Shown one piece after another: positions 10,387-18,993 of a stretch of DNA of 64,000 nucleotides. The DNA comes from Streptomyces sp. SAI-135 (GTDB taxonomy: Bacteria; Actinomycetota; Actinomycetes; Streptomycetales; Streptomycetaceae). The translations under genes and the position numbers were made by a program. Within the stretch, counting starts at the first letter, position 1. Each line of letters begins with the position of its first letter. The notes beneath the pieces are model-generated. The model was not told where the DNA came from, made no database searches, and worked only from the letters and a program-made list of their open reading frames with translations. The stretch spans positions 4,526,001-4,590,000 of the forward strand of contig NZ_JARXYP010000002.1 of NCBI RefSeq assembly GCF_029893805.1, given 5' to 3'.

Positions 10387-10827
10387 TCAGCGGCCCGTGC
10401 CCGCTCCGGCGTGGAATCTCGTCAAGGCGAAGATGATCAAGAGGTCGAGTGTCATGACGGGGATGGCCCACAGCGGGTAGTACGGGACGAACATGAACTG
10501 GGTGATCAGACTGATCCCCGCTGCCGCCGCGCCGGCACCGCGACTCCAGCTCTGGTTGGTCACGACTCCCAGGCCGGCAATGGTGAGGGCCAGTCCGACC
10601 ACGATGTGGATCCAGCCCCAGGCGGTCAGGTCGAACCGATAGGCGTACTGGGACGCGGCGAACAAGTTGTCGCTCGCGATGCCGGATGCGCCCATGAGAA
10701 TGCTGAGCGGCCCGCTGAGCATCAGCACGGCACCGGCGAACACGGACGCGCCGCTGAGCCCTTCGCTCTCGCCATGCCTTCCGTACCCTCGCCGTGCCTC
10801 GCTCGGCATCGTTGCCATGGCTGCCAC
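10387..10827 (-). CDS. DUF7144-type small membrane protein
   Basis: 146 residues with four predicted membrane helices and short loops: ASVFAGAVLMLSGPLSILMG, the segment around GWIHIVVGLALTIAGLGVV, then two C-terminal helices (GAAAAGISLITQFMFV and PVMTLDLLIIFAL). The pattern matches the DUF7144 family, common in Streptomyces and related to vitamin-K/DUF-type four-helix membrane proteins. Function is unknown. The ATG at 10827 is used; an alternative ATG lies nine bases inside. It stands alone between the tRNA terminator and a repeat-rich spacer. Confidence 0.75.
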   Translation of the reverse strand: MAAMATMPSEARRGYGRHGESEGLSGASVFAGAVLMLSGPLSILMGASGIASDNLFAASQYAYRFDLTAWGWIHIVVGLALTIAGLGVVTNQSWSRGAGAAAAGISLITQFMFVPYYPLWAIPVMTLDLLIIFALTRFHAGAGTGR

Positions 10828-11313
10828 CTTCCTGCTTCCTGTACACCGCGATCAGCGCAATCAGTGCGATCAGTGCGATCACCGACGCACAACGCCCCTG
10901 GCACTGCGGTCGAGCTCCACTGCCAGGATCACCGCGATCCCCCGGCGCCGCGACTGCAACCGCCGGCGGTTCGGCCGTTCACGCCCCGAGCGCCCTGGCC
11001 AGCAGCGTCACGCTCTGGCGAACAGGTGAGCCGTTCCGCCGGGGAGGTCTCCTCCAGGGTGACGGCGATGCTGTGACGGCGATGCTGTGACGGCGGTCCG
11101 AGGGCAGCACACCGCCGATGCGGGCGGCGCTCAGGGTGAGCCACAGTCCGTCCGCGCTACAACGCCGTGTGGGCCATGTGCTGCCCGACGGACGGCTCTG
11201 CTCCGCCGGGTGGCCGGCGTGCCCGGGACGGCTCTGCTCCGCCGGGTGACCGGCGTGCTCGGGGCGGACTCCGCTCCTCCGGGTGGCCGACGGGCCCGGG
11301 GAGGCCCGTTCGG
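10828..11313. repeat. Repeat-rich intergenic spacer
   Basis: 486 bp without a credible gene. Three short repeat tracts are visible. The first is a 10-base periodic cgatcagtg array near 10850-10880. The second is two and a half copies of the 14-mer GTGACGGCGATGCT at 11060-11095. The third is three degenerate copies of a roughly 35-base unit (core CTCTGCTCCGCCGGGTG) at 11191-11300. It looks like slippage-derived sequence; it also contains the 3' side of the SDR gene. Confidence 0.6.
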
Positions 11314-12093
11314 TCAGTGCACCGACAATCCCCCGTCCACGAAGACCGACTGTCCCGTGACATAGGCCGAGGCCCCGCTCGCCAGGAAGACCGCGGCGCC
11401 CGCGAAGTCGTCGGGGAGGCCGTTGCGGCCGGTCATCGTGCGGGCGGCCAGGGACGCGACGCGCTCCGGGTCGTCGGCCAGGCGGGCGTTGAGCGGGGTG
11501 AGGACGAAGCCGGGGACGAGGGTGTTGGCGGTGACGCCGTACGGGGACCAGGCCTCGGCCTGGGAGCGGGCCAGGGATTCCAGGCCGCCCTTGGAGACGC
11601 CGTAGGCGCCGCTCTGGACGAAGGCGCGGTGGGCCTGCTGGGACGTGATGTGGATGATCCGGCCGAAGCCGCGTTCGGCCATGCCGGGTCCGAAGCGCTG
11701 GCCCAGCAGGTAGGGGGCCTCCAGGTTGACCGCCATGGTGGTGTCCCACACCTCGTCGGTGAGCTCGGTCATGGGTGGACGCAGGTTGATCCCCGCGGAG
11801 TTGACCAGGATGTCCGGCTCACCGAACACGGCGGCGGCCGCCTCCGCCGCCGTACGGACGCCCTGCCGCGTGCTCAAGTCGCCGCGCACCCAGGCCGCCC
11901 GGCAGCCGTCCGACGTCAACTCGGCTGCGGCGGAAGCTAGTTCCGTCTCACCGCGGGCCACGATCACCACGCTCGCCCCCGCCCGCGCCAACGCCCCCGC
12001 GATCGCCCTGCCGATGCCCGAACTCCCGCCGGTCACCACCGCCACCCGGCCGTCCAGCGAGAAGAGTTGGGAGAGATACGCCTGGGAAGTCAT
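11314..12093 (-). CDS. Short-chain dehydrogenase/reductase (FabG-like)
   Basis: 259-residue classical SDR. It has a Rossmann nucleotide-binding motif TGGSSGIG near residue 21, the NSAG motif after the fourth strand, catalytic Ser in ITSQQAH, and the YxxxK pair in YGVSK. The C-terminus VTGQSVFVDGGLS is standard. An Arg in IVARG at the end of strand two suggests NADP(H). The substrate cannot be told from sequence; gluconate-5-dehydrogenase-like sugar or polyol oxidation is one possibility. It is divergently transcribed from the DUF72 gene with a 31-bp gap. Confidence 0.88.
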   Translation of the reverse strand: MTSQAYLSQLFSLDGRVAVVTGGSSGIGRAIAGALARAGASVVIVARGETELASAAAELTSDGCRAAWVRGDLSTRQGVRTAAEAAAAVFGEPDILVNSAGINLRPPMTELTDEVWDTTMAVNLEAPYLLGQRFGPGMAERGFGRIIHITSQQAHRAFVQSGAYGVSKGGLESLARSQAEAWSPYGVTANTLVPGFVLTPLNARLADDPERVASLAARTMTGRNGLPDDFAGAAVFLASGASAYVTGQSVFVDGGLSVH

Positions 12094-12124
12094 GCCCGCA
12101 CCCTAAGTCGGTACCCGGGCCCCC

Positions 12125-12949
12125 ATGACCCGCATTCTCGTCGGCACGTGCTCCTGGACCGATCCCGCGCTCGTCCGCAGCGGCTGGTACCCGCCGGGGC
12201 GGCGGGACGCCGAAGGGCGGTTGCGGTACTACGCGGAGCGGTTCCCGGTGGTGGAGGTGGACGGCACGTTCTACGCCCTGCCCAGCGAGCGCAACAGCCT
12301 TCTGTGGGTGGAGCGCACGCCCGCGTCCTTCGTCCTCGACGTGAAGGCGTACGCGCCGCTCACCGGTCATCCCGCGAAGCAGACCGCGCTCGCCGACGTG
12401 CCGTTGGACGAGGTGTGGGAGCGGTTCGCGGCCGGGATCGAGCCGCTGCGCCGGGCCGGCCGGCTCGGCGGGGTGCTGTTCCAGTTCCCGCCGTGGCTGC
12501 GGCCGGGGGCGCGGGCGGAGCGGTTCCTGGAGGAGACCGCGCAACGGACCGCCGGCTGGCCCGTCCACGTGGAGTTCCGGCATCCGTCCTGGTGGGAGGA
12601 GGGGCAGTACGACCTCACCTGCGCGCTGCTCGGCAAGTACGACTTCGCCGCCGTGGCCGTGGACATGCGCCAGGGGCTGCCCGCCTCGCTGCCGCCGGTC
12701 ACCCCCGTCACCTCGCCCCGGCTGTCCGTCGTGCGCTTCCACGGGCGCAGCTCCTCCTGGGGCCGCGGCAGCAAGGAGGAGCGTTTCCGGTACGACTACC
12801 CGCGCGCCGAACTCGCCGAGTGGGTGCCGAGGTTGCACGCGCTGGCCGAGCGGTCCGAGGAGCTCCACGTCCTGTTCAACAACTGCTGCGGAGCGGCCGC
12901 CGTGCACGCCGCCGAGACCATGGCCGAGCTGCTCAGCCCACGATCCTGA
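12125..12949 (+). CDS. DUF72 family TIM-barrel protein
   Basis: 274 residues. DUF72 hallmarks are the N-terminal strand ILVGTCSWTDP, FPVVEVDGTFYALPS, FVLDVKAYAPLTGH, and the later VEFRHPSW and VVRFHGRSSSWG blocks, ending with HVLFNNCCG. The family adopts a TIM-barrel fold and its biochemical role is unresolved. The 3' end overlaps the convergent CopC/CopD gene by 17 bp, so both messages run into each other. Confidence 0.9.
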   Translation: MTRILVGTCSWTDPALVRSGWYPPGRRDAEGRLRYYAERFPVVEVDGTFYALPSERNSLLWVERTPASFVLDVKAYAPLTGHPAKQTALADVPLDEVWERFAAGIEPLRRAGRLGGVLFQFPPWLRPGARAERFLEETAQRTAGWPVHVEFRHPSWWEEGQYDLTCALLGKYDFAAVAVDMRQGLPASLPPVTPVTSPRLSVVRFHGRSSSWGRGSKEERFRYDYPRAELAEWVPRLHALAERSEELHVLFNNCCGAAAVHAAETMAELLSPRS

Positions 12950-14945
12950 CCGTCTTGGTGACGCTGGTCTGGTCGATGTCGGAGACCCTGATCGTCGCCT
13001 TCATCCGCCAGTCGCCGGCGAGGGGCAGGGTGAGGTCGTCGGTGCCCCAGTAGCCGCCCTTGTTCGTCAGCCGGGCGTCGATCGGGCCGATCCGCTGGGC
13101 CGGGAGGGTGAAGGAGAGCCGGAGTTCGGGGACCGTGGCGAGGCCGCCGTCGGCCGAGTAGACGATGGCCTGGACCGAGTTGTCGCCGGTGCGGCCCGGG
13201 TCGAGGGTGATCTGCACCTTGCCCGTGGCGCCGCCCACCGCGAAGGGGACGTCGGTCACGGACGCGGCGGGCAGTCCGCCCGTGGCCGGGCCCGCCTCGG
13301 CGGCCTCGGCCTGCGCCCGGCCCGGCAGCGTGCCGCTCAGCACCGTGCTCAGCACCAGGACCACGACTCCGACGGCCACTTCGGCGAGGACGGAGCGGCG
13401 CAGACCGTACCGGTAGGCCGGCGCGGCCGGCTCCGGGGTGCCGGGCACCGGCGGCGGGGCCGACGACGAACCGGCCGCCTTCTCCCGTACGACCCCCTCC
13501 GCCCGCGCCTCATCCCGCGCCTCGACCGAGGCCGAAGCCGAGGCTGAGGCCGACGCCGACGTCGACGCCGGTACGCCCACCCGCTCGGGCACCTTCCCCC
13601 GAGTGACCGCCCCCGTCTTCACCTCCGTCTCCGCATTCACATCCGCCACCGCCACCGCCTCCGCCTCCGCCACGGCCGCCACCGTCACCAGCCGTCCCGT
13701 CCACCGCCGCGACAGTCTCGCCGCGGTCAGCAGCAGCGTCACCGCGAGCAGTTTGAGGACCAGCAGATGGCCGTACGTCGTGCCGGTGACCGCGCTCCAG
13801 GAGCCGAGGCCGCGCCAGGACTGGTAGACGCCGGTGACGACGAGGACGGTCACCGAGGCGAAGGCCAGCCGGGAGAAGCGGGCGACGACGGCGGCCGGGA
13901 GCTGCGACGGCGCCCGGTGCAGCGTGCTGAGCAGGGCCGCGAGACCGCCCAGCCAGACCGCCATCGCCAGCACGTGCAGCACCGCGGACGTCATCGCCAC
14001 CGGCACCTGGATCCCGGCGGACGCGTGCTCGGCGGCGGCCCAGGTCAGCGCGAGACCCACGGCGAGCACGCCGCCCGCCGCCTGCCACGCGCGGGGCAGC
14101 CTCGACTCGCCGAGCCGCAGCAGTCGTACGACGAAGAAGTACGCGATCAGCAGCAGCGCCAGGCGCACCAGGAGGGCCTCGCCGGGGCGGGTGCCCAGGG
14201 TGCGTTCGAGGGCCTTCAGGGAGAACGCGGCGGACGGGCCCGCGCCGCTCTCGTACGGGGCCCGCAGCACCAGCAGGAACACGGTCGAGCCGAGCAGGGT
14301 GCCCCAGCCCGCCCACAGCAGTCGGCGCAGCCGGGCCGGCTCCGGGGGGCGGCAGGCGGCGAGGAAGACGGCGGTGCCGATGAGCAGGGCGGCGCCGAGG
14401 TAGGCCAGGTAGCGGCCCATGTTGAAGAGGCTCTCCGTGGCCGGGTCCTCGGTCGGTCCGGTGTCCGCGACCACGATGGCCGGGGAGGGTTTGCCGACGG
14501 AGAAGGTGAAGGCGCCGGAGACCGGATGGCTGTCGGCCGAGACCACCCGCCACGCCACCGTGTAGGTGCCCTGGGCGAGCCGGGCGGGCAGGGTGACGCG
14601 GGCCGTTTCCGAGCCGCCCGCCCCGTGCCCGGCGTCGCCGACCTTCACGCGCTTGCCGTCGGGGGCGAGCACCCGGAAGGAGTCGTCGAGCAGGCCGACG
14701 GACTCGGTGAAGGTCAGGGTGATGTCGCGGGGGGCGGACCTGAGGACGGTTCCGTCCTCGGGGTCGGTGGCCCTGAGGGCCGCGTGGGCGGACGCCGCTC
14801 CCGCACCGCCGAAGAGGAGCAGGACCAGCACGGTGCCCAGCAGCACCAGCCCTTGAAACCCTCGCCTTCGCCGGCCTGTGCTGCTGCGCGCACGCTCACA
14901 CCTCACGTCACTACTCCGTACCTGGGCTCCCGGTCTTCCCGACAT
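12933..14945 (-). CDS. CopC-CopD fusion copper-handling membrane protein
   Basis: 670 residues. A signal segment (GLVLLGTVLVLLLFGGAG...) ends before HAALRATDPEDG, so the mature N-terminal His that binds Cu(II) in CopC is present. Asp and His of the same site are in SADSHPVSG. A CopD-like domain of about eight helices follows (residues ~170-420), then a low-complexity Glu/Ala/Ser insert of about 90 residues, one more helix, and a C-terminal YtkA-like beta domain. It resembles YcnJ/PcoD-type importers. It starts 24 bp after the SDR gene, so it may be the last gene of the iron-box operon. Confidence 0.85.
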   Translation of the reverse strand: MSGRPGAQVRSSDVRCERARSSTGRRRRGFQGLVLLGTVLVLLLFGGAGAASAHAALRATDPEDGTVLRSAPRDITLTFTESVGLLDDSFRVLAPDGKRVKVGDAGHGAGGSETARVTLPARLAQGTYTVAWRVVSADSHPVSGAFTFSVGKPSPAIVVADTGPTEDPATESLFNMGRYLAYLGAALLIGTAVFLAACRPPEPARLRRLLWAGWGTLLGSTVFLLVLRAPYESGAGPSAAFSLKALERTLGTRPGEALLVRLALLLIAYFFVVRLLRLGESRLPRAWQAAGGVLAVGLALTWAAAEHASAGIQVPVAMTSAVLHVLAMAVWLGGLAALLSTLHRAPSQLPAAVVARFSRLAFASVTVLVVTGVYQSWRGLGSWSAVTGTTYGHLLVLKLLAVTLLLTAARLSRRWTGRLVTVAAVAEAEAVAVADVNAETEVKTGAVTRGKVPERVGVPASTSASASASASASVEARDEARAEGVVREKAAGSSSAPPPVPGTPEPAAPAYRYGLRRSVLAEVAVGVVVLVLSTVLSGTLPGRAQAEAAEAGPATGGLPAASVTDVPFAVGGATGKVQITLDPGRTGDNSVQAIVYSADGGLATVPELRLSFTLPAQRIGPIDARLTNKGGYWGTDDLTLPLAGDWRMKATIRVSDIDQTSVTKTVRIVG

Positions 14946-14969
14946 GTACGGACGCGAACCCCGCAGCGC

Positions 14970-15722
14970 TCACCACGTCGGCCGGGCGGACACCCCGCCG
15001 TCCACCACCAGATCGTGCCCGGTGACCCAGGACGCGAGCGGGGAGGCGAGGAACACGCACGCGTCGGCCACGTCCTCGGGGCGCCCGAGCCTGCCCAGGG
15101 GCGCCTTCCGCAGCCACCGCTCCACTCCCTCGGGCCAGCTGTCCGCCAGCCCCTCCCGGTCGATCAGCTCGGGCGAGACCGTGTTCACTCGGATGCCGCG
15201 CGGGCCGTACTCCAGGGCCGCCGACCGCGCGTGCGTCACGATCGCGGCCTTGGAGGCGGCGTAGTGGGCGTGTCCGGGGGCGGGGTGGCCCGCCTCGATG
15301 GACGCGACGTGGGTGATGGATCCGCCCGGCCCCATGAGCTCCGCGGCCGCCTGCGTGCAGGCGAAGACGCCGGTCAGGTTGGTGTCCACGACGTCCCGCC
15401 ACTGCGCGGCCGTCATCCCGGGCAGGGCCTGGACGGGCTGCACACCCGCGTTGTCGACCAGCGCGGTCAGTCCCCCGCCCCAGGCATCGGCCTCCCGGAC
15501 CAGCCGCCGGCACGCGTCCTCGTCCCGCAGGTCCGCCTCCAGTACGACGGCCCGGGCGCCCGAGTCCTCGATCCGGGACGCCACCTCGCGGGCCGCCGCC
15601 ACGGCCGTACGGCAGTGCAGGGCGACCGCCGCGCCCTGCTCGGCGAACCGGACGGCGATGCCCCGTCCGATGCCACCGCCCGCACCGGTGACCAGGGCGA
15701 CCTGACCGTCGAGGAGTCTCAT
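14970..15722 (-). CDS. Short-chain dehydrogenase/reductase
   Basis: About 250 residues, classical SDR: LVTGAGGGIGRG for cofactor binding, DNAG, Ser in HVASIEAG, the YAASK catalytic pair, and VTGHDLVVDGG at the end. The ATG at 15722 overlaps the stop of the upstream cupin gene as ATGA, implying translational coupling; a GTG nine bases earlier (15731) is possible. Substrate is unknown. Its membership of the acylase/acetyltransferase/cupin gene string suggests a tailoring redox step, but this is inference only. Confidence 0.85.
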   Translation of the reverse strand: MRLLDGQVALVTGAGGGIGRGIAVRFAEQGAAVALHCRTAVAAAREVASRIEDSGARAVVLEADLRDEDACRRLVREADAWGGGLTALVDNAGVQPVQALPGMTAAQWRDVVDTNLTGVFACTQAAAELMGPGGSITHVASIEAGHPAPGHAHYAASKAAIVTHARSAALEYGPRGIRVNTVSPELIDREGLADSWPEGVERWLRKAPLGRLGRPEDVADACVFLASPLASWVTGHDLVVDGGVSARPTW

Positions 15723-16186
15723 GGACGACACAGTCGCGCGATCCGCGCCGCCTCGGACGGGTAACGCGCCGTCAGCTCGGCCGCGTCACCGTGCTCGTAG
15801 CCCTCGTAGGTGAAGCCGGGGGCCATGGTGCAGCCGAAGAAGGTCCAGGCGCCGCGGGTCGTGCCCCCCATCCAGGTGCCCGCGGGCACGGTCAACTGGG
15901 GGTGCTGGCCGGCGCGTACGTCCGGGCCGAGGACGGCGGTGCTCGCCGTGCCGTCCGGGGCGAGGAGCAGGAGGTCCAGGGGGTCGCCGAGGTAGTGGTG
16001 CCAGATCTCGTCGCTGGGCAGGCGGTGCAGGGCGGAGTAGTCGTCCGAGGTCAACAGGGCCACTATCGCCGTGCCGTGCGGTCGACCGTCGGCGCGCTCG
16101 GTTCCGGCCCAGGTCTGCCGGAACATTCCGCCCTCGCGGGGGATCGGTTCCATGCCGTAGTGGGCGACGAGTTCGTCAGGCGTCAC
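15719..16186 (-). CDS. Cupin-fold protein (DUF985/Cupin_5)
   Basis: 155 residues. The family signature is clear: REGGMFRQTW, then ALLTSDDYSALHRL, DEIWHHYLGDPL, VPAGTWMGGTT, and APGFTYEGYEHGD. DUF985 proteins are single-domain cupins of unknown reaction. The GTG start at 16186 overlaps the end of the acetyltransferase gene by 11 bp and the stop overlaps the next start, so it sits in the middle of a coupled gene string. Confidence 0.88.
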   Translation of the reverse strand: MTPDELVAHYGMEPIPREGGMFRQTWAGTERADGRPHGTAIVALLTSDDYSALHRLPSDEIWHHYLGDPLDLLLLAPDGTASTAVLGPDVRAGQHPQLTVPAGTWMGGTTRGAWTFFGCTMAPGFTYEGYEHGDAAELTARYPSEAARIARLCRP

Positions 16187-16787
16187 CCGGGAAGGCTACC
16201 TCCCTTGTCAGGAAAGCCAGTTGGGCACGCTTCTCGGGCAGGTGCACGTCGGGGAGGTCGATCTCCGGCAGGACGACCGCGTCCCCGGCGACGAAACCCT
16301 GCTTCAGGAAGCGGGCGATGGCCTTCTCGTTGCGCACGTCGGGGTCGACCACGACCCGCCGCTTGTCCAGGACCAGCAGCACGTACGTGGCCACGGCGGA
16401 CAGCAGTGCCCCGGACCAGCCGGGCCGGGTGCCGTGCGCTCCGGGGGGCGGGAGCAGGAGGTGGATGCCGATGTCACCGGGTTCGACGGGGTAGCACTCG
16501 CCGACCCGGTCGGCCTCCGGGTCGTAGGTCTGCAGGAGCCCGGCGGGTTCGCCGTCCTTCTCCAGCAGATAGGCGTGGTGGGTGTCGAGGGTGTCCAAGT
16601 GGGCGTATATCTCGGCCACTTGCTGTTGCGTGAGGCCGTTCATGCCCCAGAACGCGGCGCGTTCCTCACGCACCCAGGCGTGCACGGTCGCGGCGTCGGC
16701 GTACGGGTCAAGGCGCAGCACGCGGACGGTGCCGTAGCCGTCCACCGTCTGGGTGTGGACCGCTTCACGGGTGGGGGTGTCGGACAT
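16176..16787 (-). CDS. Siderophore-biosynthesis-type GNAT acetyltransferase (IucB/AlcB-like)
   Basis: 203 residues resembling the AlcB/IucB/RhbD acyltransferase domain that acylates N-hydroxylysine-type amines in hydroxamate siderophores. Typical segments are VHAWVREERAAFWGM near residues 40-55, ECYPVEPGDIGIHLLL, the CoA-binding region with WSGALLSAVATYV, and VDPDVRNEKAIARFLKQGF. The ATG at 16787 has GAGGAG 8 bases upstream. It follows the acylase gene by only 8 bp, under the same iron box, which supports a siderophore role. No NRPS or NIS synthetase is present in the window. Confidence 0.85.
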   Translation of the reverse strand: MSDTPTREAVHTQTVDGYGTVRVLRLDPYADAATVHAWVREERAAFWGMNGLTQQQVAEIYAHLDTLDTHHAYLLEKDGEPAGLLQTYDPEADRVGECYPVEPGDIGIHLLLPPPGAHGTRPGWSGALLSAVATYVLLVLDKRRVVVDPDVRNEKAIARFLKQGFVAGDAVVLPEIDLPDVHLPEKRAQLAFLTREVAFPGDA

Positions 16788-16795
16788 CGGTCTCC

Positions 16796-18916
16796 TCAGT
16801 CTTCCTTCGTCAGGTGCTGCCAGTCGGTGACGACCGGTACGAGATCTCCCCGGAGCCACAGGGGGAGCTGGTCGCGGTGGTGGGGTGAGCCGGGCAGGCC
16901 GGAGGCGCCGAGCGGGACCACCCAGAGGCTGTCCTCGCGGCGGGCCAGGTCCCAGACGTACCGGGCGGCCGGGCCGCGCGCGGCGAGGTCGGTGAGTCCG
17001 GGCACCGCGGAGGTGCACAGGACGCAGTCGTGGTCGCCGGAGACGGCGGGGGCGTCCCGGTCGTGCTCGGGGAGCGCCTGCCAGGGGGCGAGGCGGTGGG
17101 TGTCGCCCCAGGTGCCCCGTGGTGGCCGGGCGGCCACGTCCTCCAGGGCGGCCCGCACGGTCTCGGCCCGGTCGATGCCGTACAACTCCTCGGCGCGCAG
17201 CAGGTGTTCGAGCGCGAAGGCGACCCGGGGCACGAGGCCGAGCCAGGGAAGGAGGACGTCGGGATAGGCGGGCGGCTCGGTCAGGGCCGCGAAGGCGGGG
17301 TGGGCGGCGAGCCGTCGTACGACCGCGCTGCGCACGGCGGCGTAGAGGGCGGCCTCCGTGCTGCTCGCGGTCATGCGGCGGTCCCAGCGCAGGATCGTCT
17401 CCCTGATGGCCTCGGCCCCGGCGCTCAGACCCTCCAGGGCCGCCATGTGATCCAGCAGGGGCTGCGCGGAGGCGAGGTGGGTGTCCATGTGGATCAGGGG
17501 CATGTCGGCGGCCGACCACCGCTCCTTCTCCGCCAGCAGGGCGGTGATGCGGTCCGCCCGGTGGGGCGGGGCGAACTCGACACCGAGCGGGGCGGCGGGG
17601 CCGCGCTGGTTGGCCATCACGGCGATGCCGTCGGTGAGACCGGCGCGGAGGGTGTCGTGCCAGCCCCGCCAGTCGTGCCCGGGCTCCCACGCGGGCACGG
17701 GCCGCAGCCGGTTGGCCTCCGCGCGCACCGGGACCCGCCCCGCGACCCGGTGCAGCAGACCTCCCTCGGTGTCCGCGGCCTGGACGACGTTCACGGGCTC
17801 GGCCCACAGGTCGAAGGCACGGTCCACGTCCGCGGTACGGCGGGCGCGCAGGAGCGGGAGCAGGGCGCTGAAGCCGAGGTCCTCGGTGACACGGGGCGGG
17901 TAGCGCAGGGACAGGGCGACGGGGGTCGGTGCGGGAGGGGAGCCGGGCCGGGAGGCGTCCGTGGCGGTGGGCTCCTCCAGCACTCCGCCCCCCTCCAGCC
18001 CTTCCGGGCCGCCCGCCACCACCGGTCCGCGTTCCGTCTCGATCACCTCGATCTCGACCGGGTCCTCGCCCGCCACCTCGACGGTCTCGGTGTGCCGGGT
18101 GGCGCGCTGCCAGGTGCCGTCCGGGCCGAGGGCCTCCACACCGGCGCCCGTGCGGCGCAGCCGTTCGCGGTAGAGGTCCTGGTAGTCGGCCATGGCGTTG
18201 GTGATGGACCAGGCGACGGTGCCGGTGTGGCCGAAGTGGGCGATGCCGGGGACACCGGGGACGGCGAGGCCGACGACGTCGAACTCGGGGCAGGCCAGGC
18301 GGATCTGCTGGTAGACGCCGGGGTCCTCGATGTAGCGGTGGGGATCGCCCGCGAGCACGGCGTGCCCGGTGACCGTGCGGGCGCCGGCGACCAGCCAGCC
18401 GTTGCTGCCGGAGGTGCCCGGGCCGTCGGCGGCGAACAGACCGACCGCGTCCGGGCCCAGGTGCCGCAGCGCCTCGTCCCGCCAGAGCTTGGCCGGGAAG
18501 CCGGCGAACAGGATGTGGGTGGCGAGCCAGACGCCGAGCGGTGTCCAGGGCTCCCAGCGGCCGGGGGCGAGACCGACGCGGGCGAACTCGGGGGCCCGGG
18601 TGGACGGCAGTTCCTCGTTCACGCCGTCGACGTACGCCCGTACCCAGTCCGCCGTCGGCGGGTCCCGTCTCTCCAGTGCGGCGAAACAGCGTCTCGCGGT
18701 GTCGTCCAGGCGGGCCCGTCTCGCGAGGGTGTCCCAGGACAGGGCCCCGGCGCCGAGGAAGGCGGCCGAGGTGCCCTGCGCGCGGTGCCGTTCGACCTCC
18801 AGCTGCCAGGCGCGGTCGCGGGCGGTGACCCGGCCCTGGGTGCGGGCGAGTTCACGCGCGCTGCCCGCGCGGAGGTGGGGTATCCCCCAGGCGTCGCGGT
18901 GGATCTCGGTACTCAC
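16796..18916 (-). CDS. Penicillin acylase family Ntn-hydrolase
   Basis: 706 residues, matching the S45 penicillin/AHL acylase family. The nucleophile is Ser171 in GTSGSNGWLVAG, released by cleavage after Gly170, giving an alpha chain and a roughly 535-residue beta chain. IAHFGHTGTVAWSITN and the later QRGPAAPLG region fit the active-site wall. No signal peptide is seen: the chain begins directly with the alpha-chain sequence after a GTG start, so it appears cytoplasmic, unlike PvdQ. An iron box lies 19 bp upstream. A role in trimming or exchanging acyl groups on a siderophore is inferred from context. Confidence 0.85.
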   Translation of the reverse strand: MSTEIHRDAWGIPHLRAGSARELARTQGRVTARDRAWQLEVERHRAQGTSAAFLGAGALSWDTLARRARLDDTARRCFAALERRDPPTADWVRAYVDGVNEELPSTRAPEFARVGLAPGRWEPWTPLGVWLATHILFAGFPAKLWRDEALRHLGPDAVGLFAADGPGTSGSNGWLVAGARTVTGHAVLAGDPHRYIEDPGVYQQIRLACPEFDVVGLAVPGVPGIAHFGHTGTVAWSITNAMADYQDLYRERLRRTGAGVEALGPDGTWQRATRHTETVEVAGEDPVEIEVIETERGPVVAGGPEGLEGGGVLEEPTATDASRPGSPPAPTPVALSLRYPPRVTEDLGFSALLPLLRARRTADVDRAFDLWAEPVNVVQAADTEGGLLHRVAGRVPVRAEANRLRPVPAWEPGHDWRGWHDTLRAGLTDGIAVMANQRGPAAPLGVEFAPPHRADRITALLAEKERWSAADMPLIHMDTHLASAQPLLDHMAALEGLSAGAEAIRETILRWDRRMTASSTEAALYAAVRSAVVRRLAAHPAFAALTEPPAYPDVLLPWLGLVPRVAFALEHLLRAEELYGIDRAETVRAALEDVAARPPRGTWGDTHRLAPWQALPEHDRDAPAVSGDHDCVLCTSAVPGLTDLAARGPAARYVWDLARREDSLWVVPLGASGLPGSPHHRDQLPLWLRGDLVPVVTDWQHLTKED

Positions 18917-18934
18917 CCTCGCACTCGCTTCCGT

Positions 18935-18953
18935 TTAAGTTAGGCTTACCTAA
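18935..18953. promoter_or_regulatory. Iron box (DmdR1/IdeR/DtxR-type operator)
   Basis: TTAAGTTAGGCTTACCTAA differs at only two positions from the DtxR/IdeR consensus TTAGGTTAGGCTAACCTAA as I recall it. It is centred in the 77-bp gap between the divergent acylase and siderophore-interacting protein genes, so iron-loaded DmdR1 would repress both. Confidence 0.9.
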
Positions 18954-18993
18954 GTTCACTGGTGAGGGAATCGTACTTGAAGGGTGAAAGACC

